DNA of 6,518 bases from assembly GCA_020721025.1 (NCBI GenBank), contig DYNO01000178.1, forward strand, positions 1-6,518, in the 5' to 3' direction. The notes under the pieces were generated by a model. It was given only the letters and a program-made list of their open reading frames with translations, did no database searches and was not told where the DNA came from. This stretch comes from Thiomargarita sp. (GTDB taxonomy: Bacteria; Pseudomonadota; Gammaproteobacteria; Beggiatoales; Beggiatoaceae). Positions 6,295 to 6,518 of this stretch are shown here, in pieces (the first letter of the stretch is position 1; each line of letters opens with the position of its first letter). A program made the position numbers and the translations under genes.

Positions 6295-6315
6295 CTCGTT
6301 CCGACGCGGTGCGCC
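6295..6315. repeat. Possible decayed copy of the hairpin repeat
   Basis: The stretch starts with CTCGTTCC, the same 8 bases that open the copy at 6431, and continues GACGCGGTGCGCC. About 14 of the first 19 positions agree with that copy. The stem is imperfect, which suggests an old or recombined copy, but the match is short. Confidence 0.3.
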
Positions 6316-6342
6316 AAAGCCGTTGACTTAAGGAATTGTGAC

Positions 6343-6358
6343 ACAAAATATGTTTTGT
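6343..6358. repeat. Short AT-rich palindrome upstream of msbA
   Basis: ACAAAA-TATG-TTTTGT is a perfect 6-bp-arm inverted repeat, about 175 bp upstream of the msbA ATG. It could be a regulator site, but its simple AT-rich composition makes chance occurrence likely. Confidence 0.25.
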
Positions 6359-6433
6359 TATCTGGTTTTAAGCAATTCAACTTAACGACATAACGATGCG
6401 ATAGATTTGTTTAAATAAAACAAGTAGTTACTC

Positions 6434-6478
6434 GTTCCAATGCTCCGCGTTGGAATGCAGCCCAGACGCTCCGCGTCA
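6434..6478. repeat. Dispersed double-hairpin intergenic repeat, full copy
   Basis: Two adjacent hairpins share the same TCC loop on this strand. The first is GTTCCAATGC-TCC-GCGTTGGAAT (6434-6456), with two G-T wobble pairs. The second is GACGC-TCC-GCGTC (6465-6477), with a perfect 5-bp stem. The linker GCAGCCCA joins them. The design resembles the GTTCCCACGC...GCGTGGGAATGC class of palindromic repeats common between genes of many gammaproteobacteria. A second partial copy is at 4361-4399, which shows that the unit is dispersed within this window. Confidence 0.7.
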
Positions 6479-6518
6479 CCGGTTCAAATTCTACGGGTTC
6501 AACCATCTGTATTTCGCT

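Larger units (their letters stand above)
6170..6518. other. Gene-free region upstream of msbA
   Basis: No supported gene is seen in these 349 bases. They hold the clear hairpin repeat at 6434-6478, a decayed copy at 6295-6315, a short palindrome at 6343-6358, and a weak minus-strand promoter candidate for msbA. That candidate has TTGAAC (6247-6242) and TATTAA (6225-6220), 16 bp apart, each with 4 of 6 consensus bases. The last 40 bases (6479-6518) show nothing recognisable and may run into a gene beyond the window. Confidence 0.5.

Noticed and set aside
5997..6380. Minus-strand open frame of 127 codons overlapping the start of msbA
   Set aside because: It overlaps 173 bp of the well-supported msbA in another frame and has no recognisable domain. 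The part inside msbA reads as low-quality, arginine- and threonine-rich sequence. Only its upstream part is kept, as a finding.

Overview
The window looks like chromosomal DNA of a Gram-negative, moderately AT-rich bacterium, most likely a gammaproteobacterium. The best evidence is a full-length MsbA (lipid A-core flippase) and a periplasmic sulfate-binding protein and a YmdB-type macrodomain that both closely resemble the enterobacterial proteins. Intergenic double-hairpin repeats (TTCCAA...TTGGAA followed by GACGC...GCGTC) would fit a repeat-rich gammaproteobacterium such as a Thiotrichales or Methylococcales member, but the genus cannot be read from this sequence.

Layout. Positions 10-2288 (+) hold a tight three-gene set: a GT4 glycosyltransferase, a GT2 dolichyl-phosphate-mannose-synthase-like glycosyltransferase and a small DUF2304-type membrane protein. 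They are separated by 3 bp (or 45 bp with the later start) and then by a 4-bp ATGA overlap, so they are probably cotranscribed and act in assembly of a surface glycan or glycolipid. Positions 2329-3386 (+) hold a good sigma-70-like promoter and a sulfate-binding protein (sbp) without its permease and ATPase genes. Sbp converges on a minus-strand macrodomain gene (3576-4148). Between them lie a hairpin that could be a shared terminator and a compact 107-bp MITE-like insertion, with short terminal inverted repeats, an exact 8-bp direct repeat on each side and a nested palindrome inside. Positions 4430-6169 (-) encode MsbA. The gene-free end (6170-6518) carries one clear and one decayed copy of the hairpin repeat. 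A partial copy lies just downstream of msbA.

How the genes relate. The glycosyltransferases with the DUF2304 protein, and MsbA, both concern the envelope (glycan assembly; lipid A export), but they lie on opposite strands and are not one operon. Sbp captures sulfate in the periplasm and must use a permease encoded elsewhere. The macrodomain protein is a cytoplasmic ADP-ribose-linked hydrolase with no visible functional tie to its neighbours.

I do not see a convincing undescribed multi-gene system. The most notable non-coding signals are the MITE-like element at 3449-3571, the alternating half-site array at 4196-4226 and the dispersed hairpin repeats.
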